This document shows positions 1 through 7,510 of a DNA stretch of 13,306 bases, piece by piece; positions within the stretch are counted from its first letter, which is position 1; each line of letters starts with the position of its first letter. The translations under genes and the position numbers were made by a program. Below the pieces are notes generated by a model. It saw only the letters and a list, made by a program, of their open reading frames with translations. It was not told the origin of the DNA and made no database searches. Origin of the DNA: an uncultured Clostridia bacterium (lineage in GTDB: Bacteria > Bacillota_A > Clostridia > Christensenellales > Aristaeellaceae). The stretch covers positions 1-13,306 of the forward strand of contig CAMVBO010000019.1 in the NCBI GenBank assembly GCA_947165745.1, written 5' to 3'.

Positions 1-588
1 GGAGTCCCGGTCGGTGAAGGCCTGGAGGAAATAGCGCCTCGCCCCGGCGATCCACGCGCCGATGGCCTCGAAGTCCGCCGCGCTGTGCAGCTCGTCCACC
101 ACGGTGGTGCGGAACTCGTAGTCCGTCTCCCCCGCCATCAAAAGCGCCGCGCAGGCCCGGATGGGCTCCAAATCCACACAGGCCAGGCCCACCGTCTGGG
201 CGTACTTCTCCGGGCTGTTCTTGATGTCCATGGACACGTAATCCGCCAGATGCTCCGACAGGATCTTCTCCAGCCGGTCGGGATGGCCGCCGTTGGTGTC
301 CAGCTTCACGGCGTAGCCCATATCCCGGATGTGGCGCATCAGCTCCGGCAGGTCCGGCCGCAGGGTGGGCTCGCCGCCGGTGATGGCCACGCCGTCCAGC
401 AGGCCGCGCCGCTTCTCCAGGAAAGCGTACAGCGCCCCCTCCTCCATGATGGCCGGGGCGCTGCCGTCCACCAGCTCGAAGTTGTGGCAGTAGGGGCAGC
501 GAAAGTCGCAGCCACCCAGGAACACCGTGCAGGCCACCCGGCTGGGAAAGTCCAGCAGGGTCATCTTTTGCAGGCCGTGTATCTTCAT
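1..588 (-). CDS. nrdG: Anaerobic ribonucleoside-triphosphate reductase activating protein, NrdG2-type radical SAM (3' part missing)
   Basis: The frame is open from the ATG at 588 to the window edge, giving 196 residues, so the C-terminus is missing. The N-terminus MKIHGLQKMTLLDFPS is followed by a radical SAM cluster motif GGCDFRCPYCHN (CX3CX2C, about residues 25-36). A glycine-rich AITGGEPTL (SAM-binding GGE motif) lies near residue 69, with DTNGG and YVSMDIKNSPEKY further on. This order matches the NrdG2 branch of activases, which install the glycyl radical on the anaerobic class III ribonucleotide reductase in the cytoplasm. Full family members are about 230 residues, so roughly 30-40 are missing. 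AGAGGAG stands 6 nt before the ATG. A 66-bp gap with a hairpin-repeat relic separates it from the macrodomain gene upstream. The exact partner cannot be verified because no nrdD is in view; an activase for another glycyl-radical enzyme is the main alternative. Confidence 0.85.
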   Translation of the reverse strand, partial: MKIHGLQKMTLLDFPSRVACTVFLGGCDFRCPYCHNFELVDGSAPAIMEEGALYAFLEKRRGLLDGVAITGGEPTLRPDLPELMRHIRDMGYAVKLDTNGGHPDRLEKILSEHLADYVSMDIKNSPEKYAQTVGLACVDLEPIRACAALLMAGETDYEFRTTVVDELHSAADFEAIGAWIAGARRYFLQAFTDRDS

Positions 589-621
589 ATTGGCTCCTCT
601 TTCCACGTCACAGGTAGCTTT

Positions 622-650
622 GGCTTCCCCACCGCAGTAGGGAAGTGGCC
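622..650. repeat. Short hairpin repeat relic between macrodomain gene and nrdG
   Basis: CTTCCC (624-629) pairs with GGGAAG (640-645) around a 10-nt loop, followed by GTGGCC. The stretch GGCTTCCCCACCGCAG resembles the GCTTCCCCGC hairpin at 3111-3134 and looks like a decayed copy of the same dispersed family. There is no T-run, so it is not an obvious terminator. Confidence 0.5.
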
Positions 651-654
651 GGTG

Positions 655-1470
655 TCACGCTCTCAAAATCGTCTCGTACAGGCCCAAATCCTCGTCCCTG
701 AACACGTTGAAAACCACCCGCTCCATCGCGCCGGGGTTCGCCGCCAGCCAGTCCGCCACGGTGCTCACGGCGATCCGCGCCGCCCGTTCCGCCGGGAAGC
801 GGAACACGCCGGTGGAGATGCAGCAGAACGCCACGCTGCGAAGGCCCTCGTTCCGGCACAGGGCCAGGGTGTTTTTATAGCAGTTCGCCAGATCCCGCTC
901 CAGCGCCGGGGTCAGCCCCTCCTCCACGATGGGCCCCACCACATGTACGATCTTCCGCGCCGGCAGGTTGTAGCCGTCCGTCAGCATGGGCACGGCGGTG
1001 GGCTGCTCATAGTCCGGGCCGTGCGCCGCCATCTTCCGGGCACACTCCAGCCGCAGCTGCACTCCGGCACAGCTGTGGATGCAGTTGTCGATGCAGCCGT
1101 GCAGCGGCACGAAACAGCCCAGCATCCGGCTGTTGGCGGCGTTGACGATGGCGTCCAGCTTGAGCCGGGTGATGTCCCCCTGCCAGAGGGACACGCGGTC
1201 GGCACAGGGCAGCCGGCAGCCGTAGGCCGCCCGGGCGGTGGGGATGTCTGAAAGCCCCACCGCGCCGGCCTCCGCCGCCCGCGCCTGCAAATACTCGTCC
1301 TGCAGGGCCAGCGTGTCCGGGTCCATGGGCCGGGGCGGGCGCACGTTCATCAGCGCGCGGATCGCCCGCTTCTGGGCGCCGGGCTCGCGGGGCACGTCCC
1401 AGTCCCGATATTCGCCGGAATCGGCCTTGAACCGTTCCAGCAGCTCCGCCAGTCTTTTGAATTCCGCCAT
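655..1470 (-). CDS. Zinc-type macrodomain protein, protein-ADP-ribose hydrolase
   Basis: This 271-residue protein has a helical N-terminal extension (about 1-65, ending ALMNVRPPRPMDPDTLALQDEYLQ) and a macrodomain from about 93 to 271. WQGDITRLKLDAIVNAANS (97-114) is the ADP-ribose binding start. GCFVPLHGCIDN (118-129) supplies Cys119, His124 and Cys126, the pattern of the zinc-containing bacterial macrodomains. STGVFRFP (219-226) is the phosphate-binding loop. Relatives remove ADP-ribose from proteins, sometimes paired with a SirTM ADP-ribosyltransferase and lipoyl carrier; no such partner is visible here. The ATG lies 3 nt after the GH29 stop codon, so the two are probably translationally coupled, which is unusual company for this family. 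The family assignment is firm; the substrate and the reason for its position in a sugar operon are unknown. Confidence 0.88.
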   Translation of the reverse strand: MAEFKRLAELLERFKADSGEYRDWDVPREPGAQKRAIRALMNVRPPRPMDPDTLALQDEYLQARAAEAGAVGLSDIPTARAAYGCRLPCADRVSLWQGDITRLKLDAIVNAANSRMLGCFVPLHGCIDNCIHSCAGVQLRLECARKMAAHGPDYEQPTAVPMLTDGYNLPARKIVHVVGPIVEEGLTPALERDLANCYKNTLALCRNEGLRSVAFCCISTGVFRFPAERAARIAVSTVADWLAANPGAMERVVFNVFRDEDLGLYETILRA

Positions 1471-1473
1471 GGC

Positions 1474-2937
1474 TCAATCCACGTCGATCCTGAACGCCAC
1501 GGGCATGTCCGTGTCCGTGTGATACTCCAGGCGCAGCCCCTCGCCGTCCCGGTGGAAGGGCACCTGCGCGCCGTCGGCCAGGGCCGTGACGCCCCGGATG
1601 ATGCCGTGGAAGTTGGTGGGCTTGCCGGGGTCCTGCTCGCCCAGGGAGCGAATCAGGTACTTGCCGTCGTCGCTGCGCTTCAGCGCGATGGCGTACACCG
1701 CGCCATGGCTGGTGGTAAAGCGGATGTCGGCGCTGGTAAAGTCCTTCTTGATGCCGTCGGTGAAGCGGGCCTCGGCGATCTGGGTCGGACCCTCGCCGTA
1801 TTTGCGCCAAGGCCGCGCGTCATAGATGGCCTCGCCGCTATGGCGCATCCATTCGCCGATCCGGGTAAGAATGGCCGCGTCTTCCTCGGGAATGGTGCCG
1901 TCGGCCCGGGGGCCGATGTTCAAAAGCAGGCAGCCGTTCTTGCTGACGATGTCCACCAGGTCCCGCACCAGGTCGGCGGCCTCGCGGTACTCGTTGCCCT
2001 CGGTGTAGCACCAGGAATTCAGCGCCACGGCGGTGTCCGTCTGCCAGAAGTAGGGCTTCACGTCGGCGAACTGGCCGCGCTCCACGTCCGGTACGGCGCA
2101 GCCGAACAGATAGGCGTCGTGCTTGTAGTTGATGACGACCTCCTCGCCCCACTCGGCGGCGCGGTTGTAGTAGTAGGCGGCCAGCTTGCGGATCCAGGGC
2201 TTGGCCGCGCCGTGCTCGATCCACCAGTCGAAGTAGAGCACGCGCGGGCGATAGTTGTCGATCAGCTCGCAGGTGCGCTCCAGCCAGTCCTCCATGTACT
2301 CGTCCGTGGGGGCGGGCACGCTGAACAGGTCGTCGAAGTTGCCCTCCGGCATAGCGGGCCAGTAGAGGTCGCCCCGCTGCAGCGGCTCGTGGATGTCGCT
2401 GTCAAAATCCCTGCCGTGGCCCATGAAGAACCAGTGCTCGATGCGGTGGGACGAGCAGCCGACCGTCAGTCCACGGGCCTCGCAGCTGGCCTTCAACTCG
2501 CCCAGCGTGTCCCGGTGCGGGCCCATCTCATAGGCGTTGAAGTGGGAGATGTCGCTCTTGTACATCTGGAAGCCGTCGTGGTGCTCCGCCACGGGAACCA
2601 CATACTTCGCGCCGGCCTTCTGAAACAGCGACGCCCAGGCCTCGGGATCGAACTTCTCCGCCTTGAACATGGGGATGAAGTCCTTGTAGCCGAACGTCTT
2701 GTGCGGGCCGTAGGTGGCGATGTGGTGCTCGTAGGCCTTGGAGCCGGGCATGTACATATTGCGGGGATACCACTCGTTGTCATAGGCGGGCACGCTGTAA
2801 ACGCCCCAGTGGATGAAGATGCCGAACTTGGCGTTCCGGTACCACTCCGGCACGCGATAGTTTGAAAGCGATTCCCAGGTGTCGGAATAGGGGCCCTGGG
2901 CAATGACCTTTTCGATGGCTGCGAGACGTTCGTTCAT
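1474..2937 (-). CDS. GH29 family alpha-L-fucosidase-like glycosidase, cytoplasmic
   Basis: This is a 487-residue protein. The start chosen is the ATG at 2937, preceded by AGGAGG at a 7-nt spacing; the longer reading frame upstream runs through low-complexity repeat DNA and has no ribosome binding site. Family hallmarks are EWYRNAKFGIFIHWGVYSVP (31-50), YVVPVAEHHDGFQMY (112-126), and RVLYFDWW (232-239), where Asp237 is the expected catalytic nucleophile. GCLLLNIGPRADGTIPEE is the usual GH29 block at the end of the barrel, followed by a beta-sandwich. There is no signal peptide, so it should release alpha-L-fucose (or a related sugar) from imported oligosaccharides in the cytosol. It follows the alpha-xylosidase gene after 207 bp of hairpin repeats and is followed at once by the macrodomain gene. 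With xylosidase and Rex genes nearby, fucosylated xyloglucan or substituted xylan fragments are plausible substrates; this is inference. Confidence 0.9.
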   Translation of the reverse strand: MNERLAAIEKVIAQGPYSDTWESLSNYRVPEWYRNAKFGIFIHWGVYSVPAYDNEWYPRNMYMPGSKAYEHHIATYGPHKTFGYKDFIPMFKAEKFDPEAWASLFQKAGAKYVVPVAEHHDGFQMYKSDISHFNAYEMGPHRDTLGELKASCEARGLTVGCSSHRIEHWFFMGHGRDFDSDIHEPLQRGDLYWPAMPEGNFDDLFSVPAPTDEYMEDWLERTCELIDNYRPRVLYFDWWIEHGAAKPWIRKLAAYYYNRAAEWGEEVVINYKHDAYLFGCAVPDVERGQFADVKPYFWQTDTAVALNSWCYTEGNEYREAADLVRDLVDIVSKNGCLLLNIGPRADGTIPEEDAAILTRIGEWMRHSGEAIYDARPWRKYGEGPTQIAEARFTDGIKKDFTSADIRFTTSHGAVYAIALKRSDDGKYLIRSLGEQDPGKPTNFHGIIRGVTALADGAQVPFHRDGEGLRLEYHTDTDMPVAFRIDVD

Positions 2938-2955
2938 GGGGAATCCTCCTTGTGC

Positions 2956-2993
2956 GTGTGGAGTGTGGAGTTTGGAGTGTGGAGTTGAGTGTG
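2956..2993. repeat. Low-complexity GTGTGGA tract upstream of GH29
   Basis: GTGTGGAGT units repeat imperfectly about four times immediately upstream of the GH29 ribosome binding site. A short reverse-complement match (ACTCCACACTC) occurs at about 12702-12712 next to another repeat, so this looks like a dispersed repeat edge rather than a regulatory site. Confidence 0.5.
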
Positions 2994-3020
2994 CGGCTGC
3001 CGCGCGGATGCAGGCGCTAT

Positions 3021-3136
3021 TGCCTCCCCATCGCAATGGGGAGGTGGCGCGAAGCGCCGGTGGGGCGCTTCGGCATCCACGCCAGGGATGCCCTATCGGC
3101 CCTGCGGGCCGCTTCCCCGCTGCGGCGGGGAAGCTC
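3021..3136. repeat. Array of dispersed REP-like hairpins between GH31 and GH29
   Basis: At least four adjoining inverted repeats are visible. CCTCCCCAT/ATGGGGAGG (3023-3031 and 3036-3044) has a 4-nt loop. GGCGC/GCGCC (3046-3050 and 3054-3058) has a GAA loop. GGCATCC/GGATGCC (3072-3078 and 3086-3092) is the third. GCTTCCCCGC/GCGGGGAAGC (3111-3120 and 3125-3134) is a 10-bp stem. None has a T-run on the minus strand, so read-through into GH29 is expected. The array may instead stabilise upstream mRNA or tune GH29 expression. Confidence 0.75.
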
Positions 3137-3144
3137 TTGGCGCG

Positions 3145-5364
3145 TTACCTGTGCACGATCAGCTTATACGGCTTTGTGCAATCCGTTTCCACGGTGGTTT
3201 TGCCGTCCTTTGTGCGCACCGCGTAGGTCGCGGCGACGTTGCCCTTCAAATCGGGCACGGCGACGGTGATCTCGCCCTCCTCCGGCTGGAAGACGTGCAG
3301 CTCCAGTCCGTCGGTGTAATCGTAGTCGGGCCGCTCCTCGCAGGCGCCCAGGGGGATGACGGAATTGGGCCGGGCCATCAGCGGCAGGGACATGAAGTCG
3401 TGCGTCTCCCGCCGCCAGGTGTCGCCCACGACCTTTTCGCCGGAGAGGAGGCTGGTCCAGGTGCCTGCGGGCAGGTAGTAGTCCACATGGCCGTCCGCGT
3501 GCATCACCGGGGCCGCCAGCAGGTTCGCGCCCAGCATGTACTGCCGGTCGCAGGTCTCGCAGGCGATGCTGTCCGGGAATTCGACGAGCATCGGCCTAAG
3601 CACCGGCACACCGTGCTCGTGCGCCTCCACCGCCGCGCCGTACAGGTAGGGCATCAGGCGGTTCTTGAGCCGGGCGAACTTCCTGACCACTTTGTTGGCC
3701 TCGTCGTCAAACAGCCACGGCACCCGATAGCTGGACGAGCCGTGCAGGCGGCTGTGGCTGGAGAGCAGGCCGAACACCGCCCAGCGCTTGTACACGTCGG
3801 CGCTGGCCGTCTGTTCAAAGCCGGCGATGTCGTGGCTCCAGAAGCCGAAGCCGCTGTGGCCGATGGACAGGCCGCTTCTGAGCGTCTCCGCCATGCTGCG
3901 GAAGGAGGCGCTGCTGTCGCCGTTCCAGTGCACCGGGAACTTCTGGCCGCCCACGGTGGCGCTGCGGGCGAACACCACGGCGTCGCCCTTTCCCCTCACC
4001 TGTTCGATGGTTTCGAACACCAGCTGGTTATAAAGATAGGTATAGTAATTGTGCATCCGCAGCGGGTCGCTGCCGTCGAAGTACTTGATGCCCCGCACCG
4101 GGATGCGCTCGCCGAAGTCGGTCTTGAAGGCGTCCACGCCCATGGCCATCAGCCTGCGCAGCCGCTCGGCATACCATTCCCGGGCCGCCGGGTTGGTCAC
4201 GTCCAGGATGGCCGTGCCCGGCTGCCACATGTCGGTCTGCCAGGGGTCGCCGTTCTCCTTGCGGATAAAGTAGCCCTTGGCCACGCCCTCGTCGAACATG
4301 TTGCTCTCCTGGCTGATGTAGGGGTTCAGCCAGCAGCAGATGTGCAGCCCGCGGGCCTTCAGCTTTTTCAGCAGCCCCTCCGGGTCCGGGAACACCTCCG
4401 GGTCCCAGGTCAGATCCGTCAGGTGGTTCTCCTTCATCCAGAAGCAGTCGAAGTGGAACACAGACAGCGGGATGTCCCGCTGGGCCATGCCGTCGATGAA
4501 GCTGGTGACGGTTTTCTCGTCATAGCTGGTGGTGAAGCTGGTGGACAGCCACAGTCCGAAGCTCCAGGCCGGGGGCAGCGCCGGGCGGCCCGTCAGGGCG
4601 GTGTACCTGTCCAGGATGCCCTTCGGGGTTTCGCCATAGATCACGTCATAGGTCATGCTCTGGCCCTGCTGGCTGAACTGCACCCGCTCCACCTTTTCGC
4701 TGGCCACCTCAAAGCGCACGTCGCCGGAGCTTTCCACCAGCACGCCGTAGCCCCGGTTGGTCATGTAGAAGGGCACGTTCTTGTAGGCCATCTCGCTGGC
4801 CGTGCCGCCGTCGCCGTTCCAGATGTCCACCACCTGGCCGTTCTTCACGTACTCGGTGAAGCGCTCGCCCAGGCCGTACACCCGCTCGCCCACGTCCAGA
4901 TCCAGCGAATCGATCATGTAGTCGACGCCGCTTTCCCTGTGGTGGGCGTGGGCCATGCCGTGGTATTCCGACTCGGTGAGCAGCTTCCCGTCGCCCTGAT
5001 AGGTCACGCGCCAGCCCCGCCTGGCCTTGCTGACCACGGCCCTGGCGCGGCCGCTTTCAAAGATCCAGGTGTCCTCCGTCTCGGTGATGACGGGCTTCAC
5101 CGGGGTCTCGTTCAGCTCGAAGTTCGGGCCGGGGTCCCGCTGGCCCCGGAAGTGCTCCACCCGCACCCGGATGACGTCCGGCATCGGGGCGGTGAAGGTC
5201 ACGGTGAGGGTGGCGTGGTTCAACAGGTCGCCCCGGCCCTCGATGGGCACGGTGGCGCAGACCACCCGCAGCGCGTCCTCCGTCATGGAGGCGGAGAAGC
5301 TCTGTATGGCGAAGTTGAAGTCAAAGTCGGGCTTGTTCAGCCAGTAGCCGTCGGTAAATTTCAT
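3145..5364 (-). CDS. yicI: GH31 alpha-xylosidase, YicI type
   Basis: This 739-residue cytoplasmic enzyme is close in sequence to E. coli YicI along its whole length. It removes alpha-linked xylose from the non-reducing end of isoprimeverose or xyloglucan oligosaccharides. The landmarks fall at the same residue numbers as in YicI. Phe277 lies in STSFTTSYDE and Cys307-Phe308 in FHFDCFWM. Trp345, and Lys414 with nucleophile Asp416 in FKTDFGERIP, also match. The acid/base Asp483 lies in HWNGDSSASF (Asp482 in YicI). Phe277, Cys307, Phe308, Trp345 and Lys414 are the residues that favour xylose over glucose, supporting the substrate call. The C-terminus is about 30 residues shorter than YicI. The ATG is preceded by GGAGG at 10 nt and overlaps the stop codon of the small membrane-protein gene (ATGA), indicating coupling. 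No transporter like YicJ lies beside it. Confidence 0.95.
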   Translation of the reverse strand: MKFTDGYWLNKPDFDFNFAIQSFSASMTEDALRVVCATVPIEGRGDLLNHATLTVTFTAPMPDVIRVRVEHFRGQRDPGPNFELNETPVKPVITETEDTWIFESGRARAVVSKARRGWRVTYQGDGKLLTESEYHGMAHAHHRESGVDYMIDSLDLDVGERVYGLGERFTEYVKNGQVVDIWNGDGGTASEMAYKNVPFYMTNRGYGVLVESSGDVRFEVASEKVERVQFSQQGQSMTYDVIYGETPKGILDRYTALTGRPALPPAWSFGLWLSTSFTTSYDEKTVTSFIDGMAQRDIPLSVFHFDCFWMKENHLTDLTWDPEVFPDPEGLLKKLKARGLHICCWLNPYISQESNMFDEGVAKGYFIRKENGDPWQTDMWQPGTAILDVTNPAAREWYAERLRRLMAMGVDAFKTDFGERIPVRGIKYFDGSDPLRMHNYYTYLYNQLVFETIEQVRGKGDAVVFARSATVGGQKFPVHWNGDSSASFRSMAETLRSGLSIGHSGFGFWSHDIAGFEQTASADVYKRWAVFGLLSSHSRLHGSSSYRVPWLFDDEANKVVRKFARLKNRLMPYLYGAAVEAHEHGVPVLRPMLVEFPDSIACETCDRQYMLGANLLAAPVMHADGHVDYYLPAGTWTSLLSGEKVVGDTWRRETHDFMSLPLMARPNSVIPLGACEERPDYDYTDGLELHVFQPEEGEITVAVPDLKGNVAATYAVRTKDGKTTVETDCTKPYKLIVHR

Positions 5365-5534
5365 CCTCTGTCGTCCTCCGTGTCATGTGTTTTCGGGCGG
5401 GGCGAGGCATCCTCCCCCGCTTCCCTTTTCCGTTTGATTTCATCCCTGCGCTTCTGGGCCTTGATGTACACATACAGCGCGTCGAAGGGCCCGATCACCA
5501 GGCAGACCAGCAGCGCGATCCAATACCAGGGCAA
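5361..5534 (-). CDS. Small single-TM protein, TTG start, coupled to alpha-xylosidase gene
   Basis: This 57-residue frame starts MPWYWIALLVCLVIGPFDAL. A single hydrophobic segment (about 3-24) is followed by YVYIKAQKRR and a highly charged basic-acidic tail to residue 57. I do not recognise a family. Four points support it as a gene: AAGGAGG lies exactly 8 nt before the TTG; the only closer alternative, a GTG at 5540, leaves 2 nt and is unlikely; the stop overlaps the GH31 start as ATGA; and a consensus promoter lies about 35-60 bp upstream. The tail predicts cytoplasmic lysine/arginine-rich helices after a membrane anchor. It could be an accessory to a sugar transporter encoded elsewhere or a leader for coupled translation of GH31. 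It is short enough to be missed by routine gene finding. Confidence 0.65.
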   Translation of the reverse strand: MPWYWIALLVCLVIGPFDALYVYIKAQKRRDEIKRKREAGEDASPRPKTHDTEDDRG

Positions 5535-5568
5535 CGCCACCGCCTCCTTGCGTCTTCATGTCGAGTTG

Positions 5569-5597
5569 ATTGTACCATCGCGCCCCGGGGGCGTCAA
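5569..5597 (-). promoter_or_regulatory. Sigma-A promoter for the small membrane protein/GH31 segment
   Basis: On the minus strand, -35 TTGACG (5597-5592) and -10 TACAAT (5574-5569) are separated by 17 bp. The -35 overlaps the GH8 stop codon. The predicted start of transcription is near 5562, giving a leader of about 28 nt before the TTG start. It would allow GH31 and GH29 to be expressed independently of the kinase/GH8 promoter. Confidence 0.7.
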
Positions 5598-6712
5598 GAC
5601 GGGTTCGGAGATTTATCCATCCAATTCACATACCGCCCGGCGCACATCAACAGGCTGAAAAAGTACAGACAGTTGTCGTAATAACGCCGGTTCCCCCTGC
5701 GCGGCGCGGCGTCCCACAGGCGGCGGACCCAGTCCATATCCCCGGTGGCCAGGGAAGCCGCGGCGGTGGTGGCCAGCAGGCCCAGCGGGTGCATCACCGG
5801 CGTGCCTTCCAGCGTGCCGTCCAGCTGGCAGGCGGTCTGCATCAGCTCCGGGCGGTTGGCAATGGTGGCCTGCAGGCGCCGGGCCGCGTCGGTCAGCGCC
5901 GGGGTCGGGCCGAACCAGGCAGCGTCCAGGCCGATGTTCATGCCCACCCGGTAGGCGTCGGAGAAGAAGGCCATGGCCTTGCCGAACAGCAGCTTCGTCG
6001 CGCCGTCGTACCCGGCATACTCCGGGGCCAGGCCGGTGACCGGGTGGCAGGCTCCGGCGATGTAGTCCCGGCTGGCCCGGGACGCGGCGCGCCAGAAATC
6101 CCCGTCCGCCGGGTCGCAGCCCTCGGCGAACAGCGCGTAGAAGTGGGGCAGGTGATAGGAGGGATCGGAGAAATCCACCTCCGGGATGAAGCGGATCAGC
6201 TTCGTCTCCCCGTCCCACATGGCGCGGCCGTCCGGGTTCATCTCGTGCTGGTGCACGCAGCGGCGCAGGATCTCCCGGGCCTGGCCCGCGTAATCGAAGG
6301 GCGGCTCGCCCTCGCCCCACCGCGCCGCCGCGAACAGCAGCGCCATGGCGAAGTACTCCTCGCCATCCGGCGCAGGGCCCTCGGCGTTGTGGGCACCGTC
6401 CGGCTTCACGGACCAGGCGAAATAGCCCTTGTGCCGGCCGGAGCGCAGCAGCATGTAATCATAGGAAAAGCGCCACAGGCGATCGAAGATGTCCCGCCGA
6501 TCCATCTGCACGGCCATCATCATGCCGTAGCTCATGCCCTCGGTGCGGGCGTCGATGTTGCCGGTGTCCAGCATATAGCCGTGCGAAGCGTCCGGCTCAA
6601 AGTAGAACCGCTCGGTTTCGTCCTCGAAAATCGCGCGAAACGCCGCGTTTATCTTTGCGTCGATCTCGGCCTCGGTCCTGCCGATTTTGGCGAACAGGTT
6701 GGGGTATCGCAT
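5594..6712 (-). CDS. GH8 reducing-end-xylose releasing exo-oligoxylanase (Rex)
   Basis: The 372-residue protein follows Bacillus halodurans Rex closely. The catalytic acid is Glu58 in [17 protein letters not shown] (55-71), and the expected catalytic base is Asp252 in FFSDAYRV (249-256). [15 protein letters not shown] (111-125) and [19 protein letters not shown] (174-192) are family blocks. VMHPLGLLA carries the His-Pro kink that in Rex enzymes closes the reducing-end side of the cleft, and [18 protein letters not shown] ends the barrel. Rex enzymes cut one xylose from the reducing end of xylo-oligosaccharides. The size (about 370-390) and absence of a signal peptide fit a cytoplasmic enzyme. 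The start is the ATG at 6712, 3 nt after the kinase stop; its GGAGG lies within the last codons of the kinase gene, so the two are coupled. The functional call is strong; specificity rests on the motif match. Confidence 0.94.
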   Translation of the reverse strand: MRYPNLFAKIGRTEAEIDAKINAAFRAIFEDETERFYFEPDASHGYMLDTGNIDARTEGMSYGMMMAVQMDRRDIFDRLWRFSYDYMLLRSGRHKGYFAWSVKPDGAHNAEGPAPDGEEYFAMALLFAAARWGEGEPPFDYAGQAREILRRCVHQHEMNPDGRAMWDGETKLIRFIPEVDFSDPSYHLPHFYALFAEGCDPADGDFWRAASRASRDYIAGACHPVTGLAPEYAGYDGATKLLFGKAMAFFSDAYRVGMNIGLDAAWFGPTPALTDAARRLQATIANRPELMQTACQLDGTLEGTPVMHPLGLLATTAAASLATGDMDWVRRLWDAAPRRGNRRYYDNCLYFFSLLMCAGRYVNWMDKSPNPS

Positions 6713-6715
6713 CGT

Positions 6716-7453
6716 TCATTCCTCCACGGTAAAGGTGTCGTCGTCCATCAGCTTCAGCGTCAGATCCGCCGGGGCGGAGCGCGTCAGGCACAGCGCGGCG
6801 TTCTCCATGTCGCTCTCCACCATCGCCGCCGCCAGCTCCGGCGGCTTGCCGGTGGACAGGTGCCGGGCCATCAGCCGCCCGCGCAGCCTGTCCGGATCGG
6901 CGGTGATGAACAGCGTGTAATCGGCGCAGCCGCACAGCTCGCGCCAGCCGGGCTCGTCCAGCAGCAGGTAGTTGCCCTCGATCAGGGCGATCTCCCCCGT
7001 CACCCGCAGCGCGCCCTCCACAGGGTCGTGCAGCGTGCGGTCGTAGGCCGGCCAGGGGCAGTCCTCCCCCGCCGCCACGCGCCCGATCGCCTTCCGCAGC
7101 CCATCCAGGTCGAAGGTCCGGGGCGCGCCCTTGATCTTCGCCAAGGGGATCGCCTCGCCGTTTTGCAGGACGGTGTGGCTCGCCAGGTATGCCTGCCGCC
7201 GATGGAAGCCGTCCATGCCCAGGGCTGTCACGGGCTCAAGCCCCGGCGTCTGCCGGGAGAGCGCCTCCAGCAGCGCGGCCAGCGTGCTCTTGCCCGCCCC
7301 GGGCGGGGCCGCCAGCAGCGCCACCACCCGCCGGCCCTTCGCCCGGCGCAGCGCGGTCAGCCGCCAAAGCAGCGGCAGGAAGATGTCCCGAACGTTGCCT
7401 TCGCTGAACTCCGCCCGGACCAGCTGCCCGCTGTTTTCCAGCGTGTAACGCAC
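6716..7453 (-). CDS. P-loop nucleoside/sugar kinase-like protein (YggC/FrcK-type PRK-URK fold)
   Basis: The protein has about 245 residues. A Walker A motif, APPGAGKST, lies at about 51-59 (counting from the ATG at 7459). GMDGFHRRQAYL at about 81-92 is the substrate/catalytic strip typical of uridine kinase, pantothenate kinase and YggC-like proteins. AYDRTLHDPVEGA and LIEGNYLLLDEPGW (Walker B-like) follow. It should phosphorylate a small sugar, nucleoside or pantothenate-like molecule with ATP in the cytosol. I chose the GTG at 7453 because GGGAGG is 8 nt upstream of it and only 2 nt upstream of the in-frame ATG at 7459. It is the first gene of the operon that continues into Rex, alpha-xylosidase and fucosidase genes, and no xylulokinase is present. 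A role on a released pentose is therefore plausible, but the substrate is unproven. Confidence 0.85.
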   Translation of the reverse strand: MRYTLENSGQLVRAEFSEGNVRDIFLPLLWRLTALRRAKGRRVVALLAAPPGAGKSTLAALLEALSRQTPGLEPVTALGMDGFHRRQAYLASHTVLQNGEAIPLAKIKGAPRTFDLDGLRKAIGRVAAGEDCPWPAYDRTLHDPVEGALRVTGEIALIEGNYLLLDEPGWRELCGCADYTLFITADPDRLRGRLMARHLSTGKPPELAAAMVESDMENAALCLTRSAPADLTLKLMDDDTFTVEE

Positions 7454-7474
7454 CGTCATCGCCTCCCGGTATTC

Positions 7475-7504
7475 AGTTTATCACACCCGCCCGCCGCCAC
7501 GCAA
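7475..7504 (-). promoter_or_regulatory. Promoter of the kinase/GH8 operon, extended -10
   Basis: On the minus strand, -35 TTGCGT (7504-7499) and -10 TAAACT (7480-7475) are 18 bp apart, and TGA directly before the -10 makes an extended TGn box. The predicted start point near 7468 leaves a very short leader holding GGGAGG, which also favours the GTG at 7453 as the first codon. The -35 lies in a small inverted repeat CCGCC/GGCGG (7494-7510). Confidence 0.6.
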
Positions 7505-7510
7505 CGGCGG

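Noticed and set aside
85..1251. 388-codon plus-strand frame across nrdG and the macrodomain gene
   Set aside because: It is antisense to two well-supported genes and runs through their intergenic repeat.
1474..3036. Longer GH29 start at 3036
   Set aside because: The extra 33 residues are encoded by the GTGTGGA tract, lack an SD, and are not part of the family; AGGAGG points to 2937.
2989..5658. 889-codon open frame on the plus strand opposite GH31
   Set aside because: It is antisense to a fully conserved GH31 gene. Its His/Val/Arg-rich composition is what high-GC third positions produce in the opposite frame, and it has no domain or ribosome binding site.
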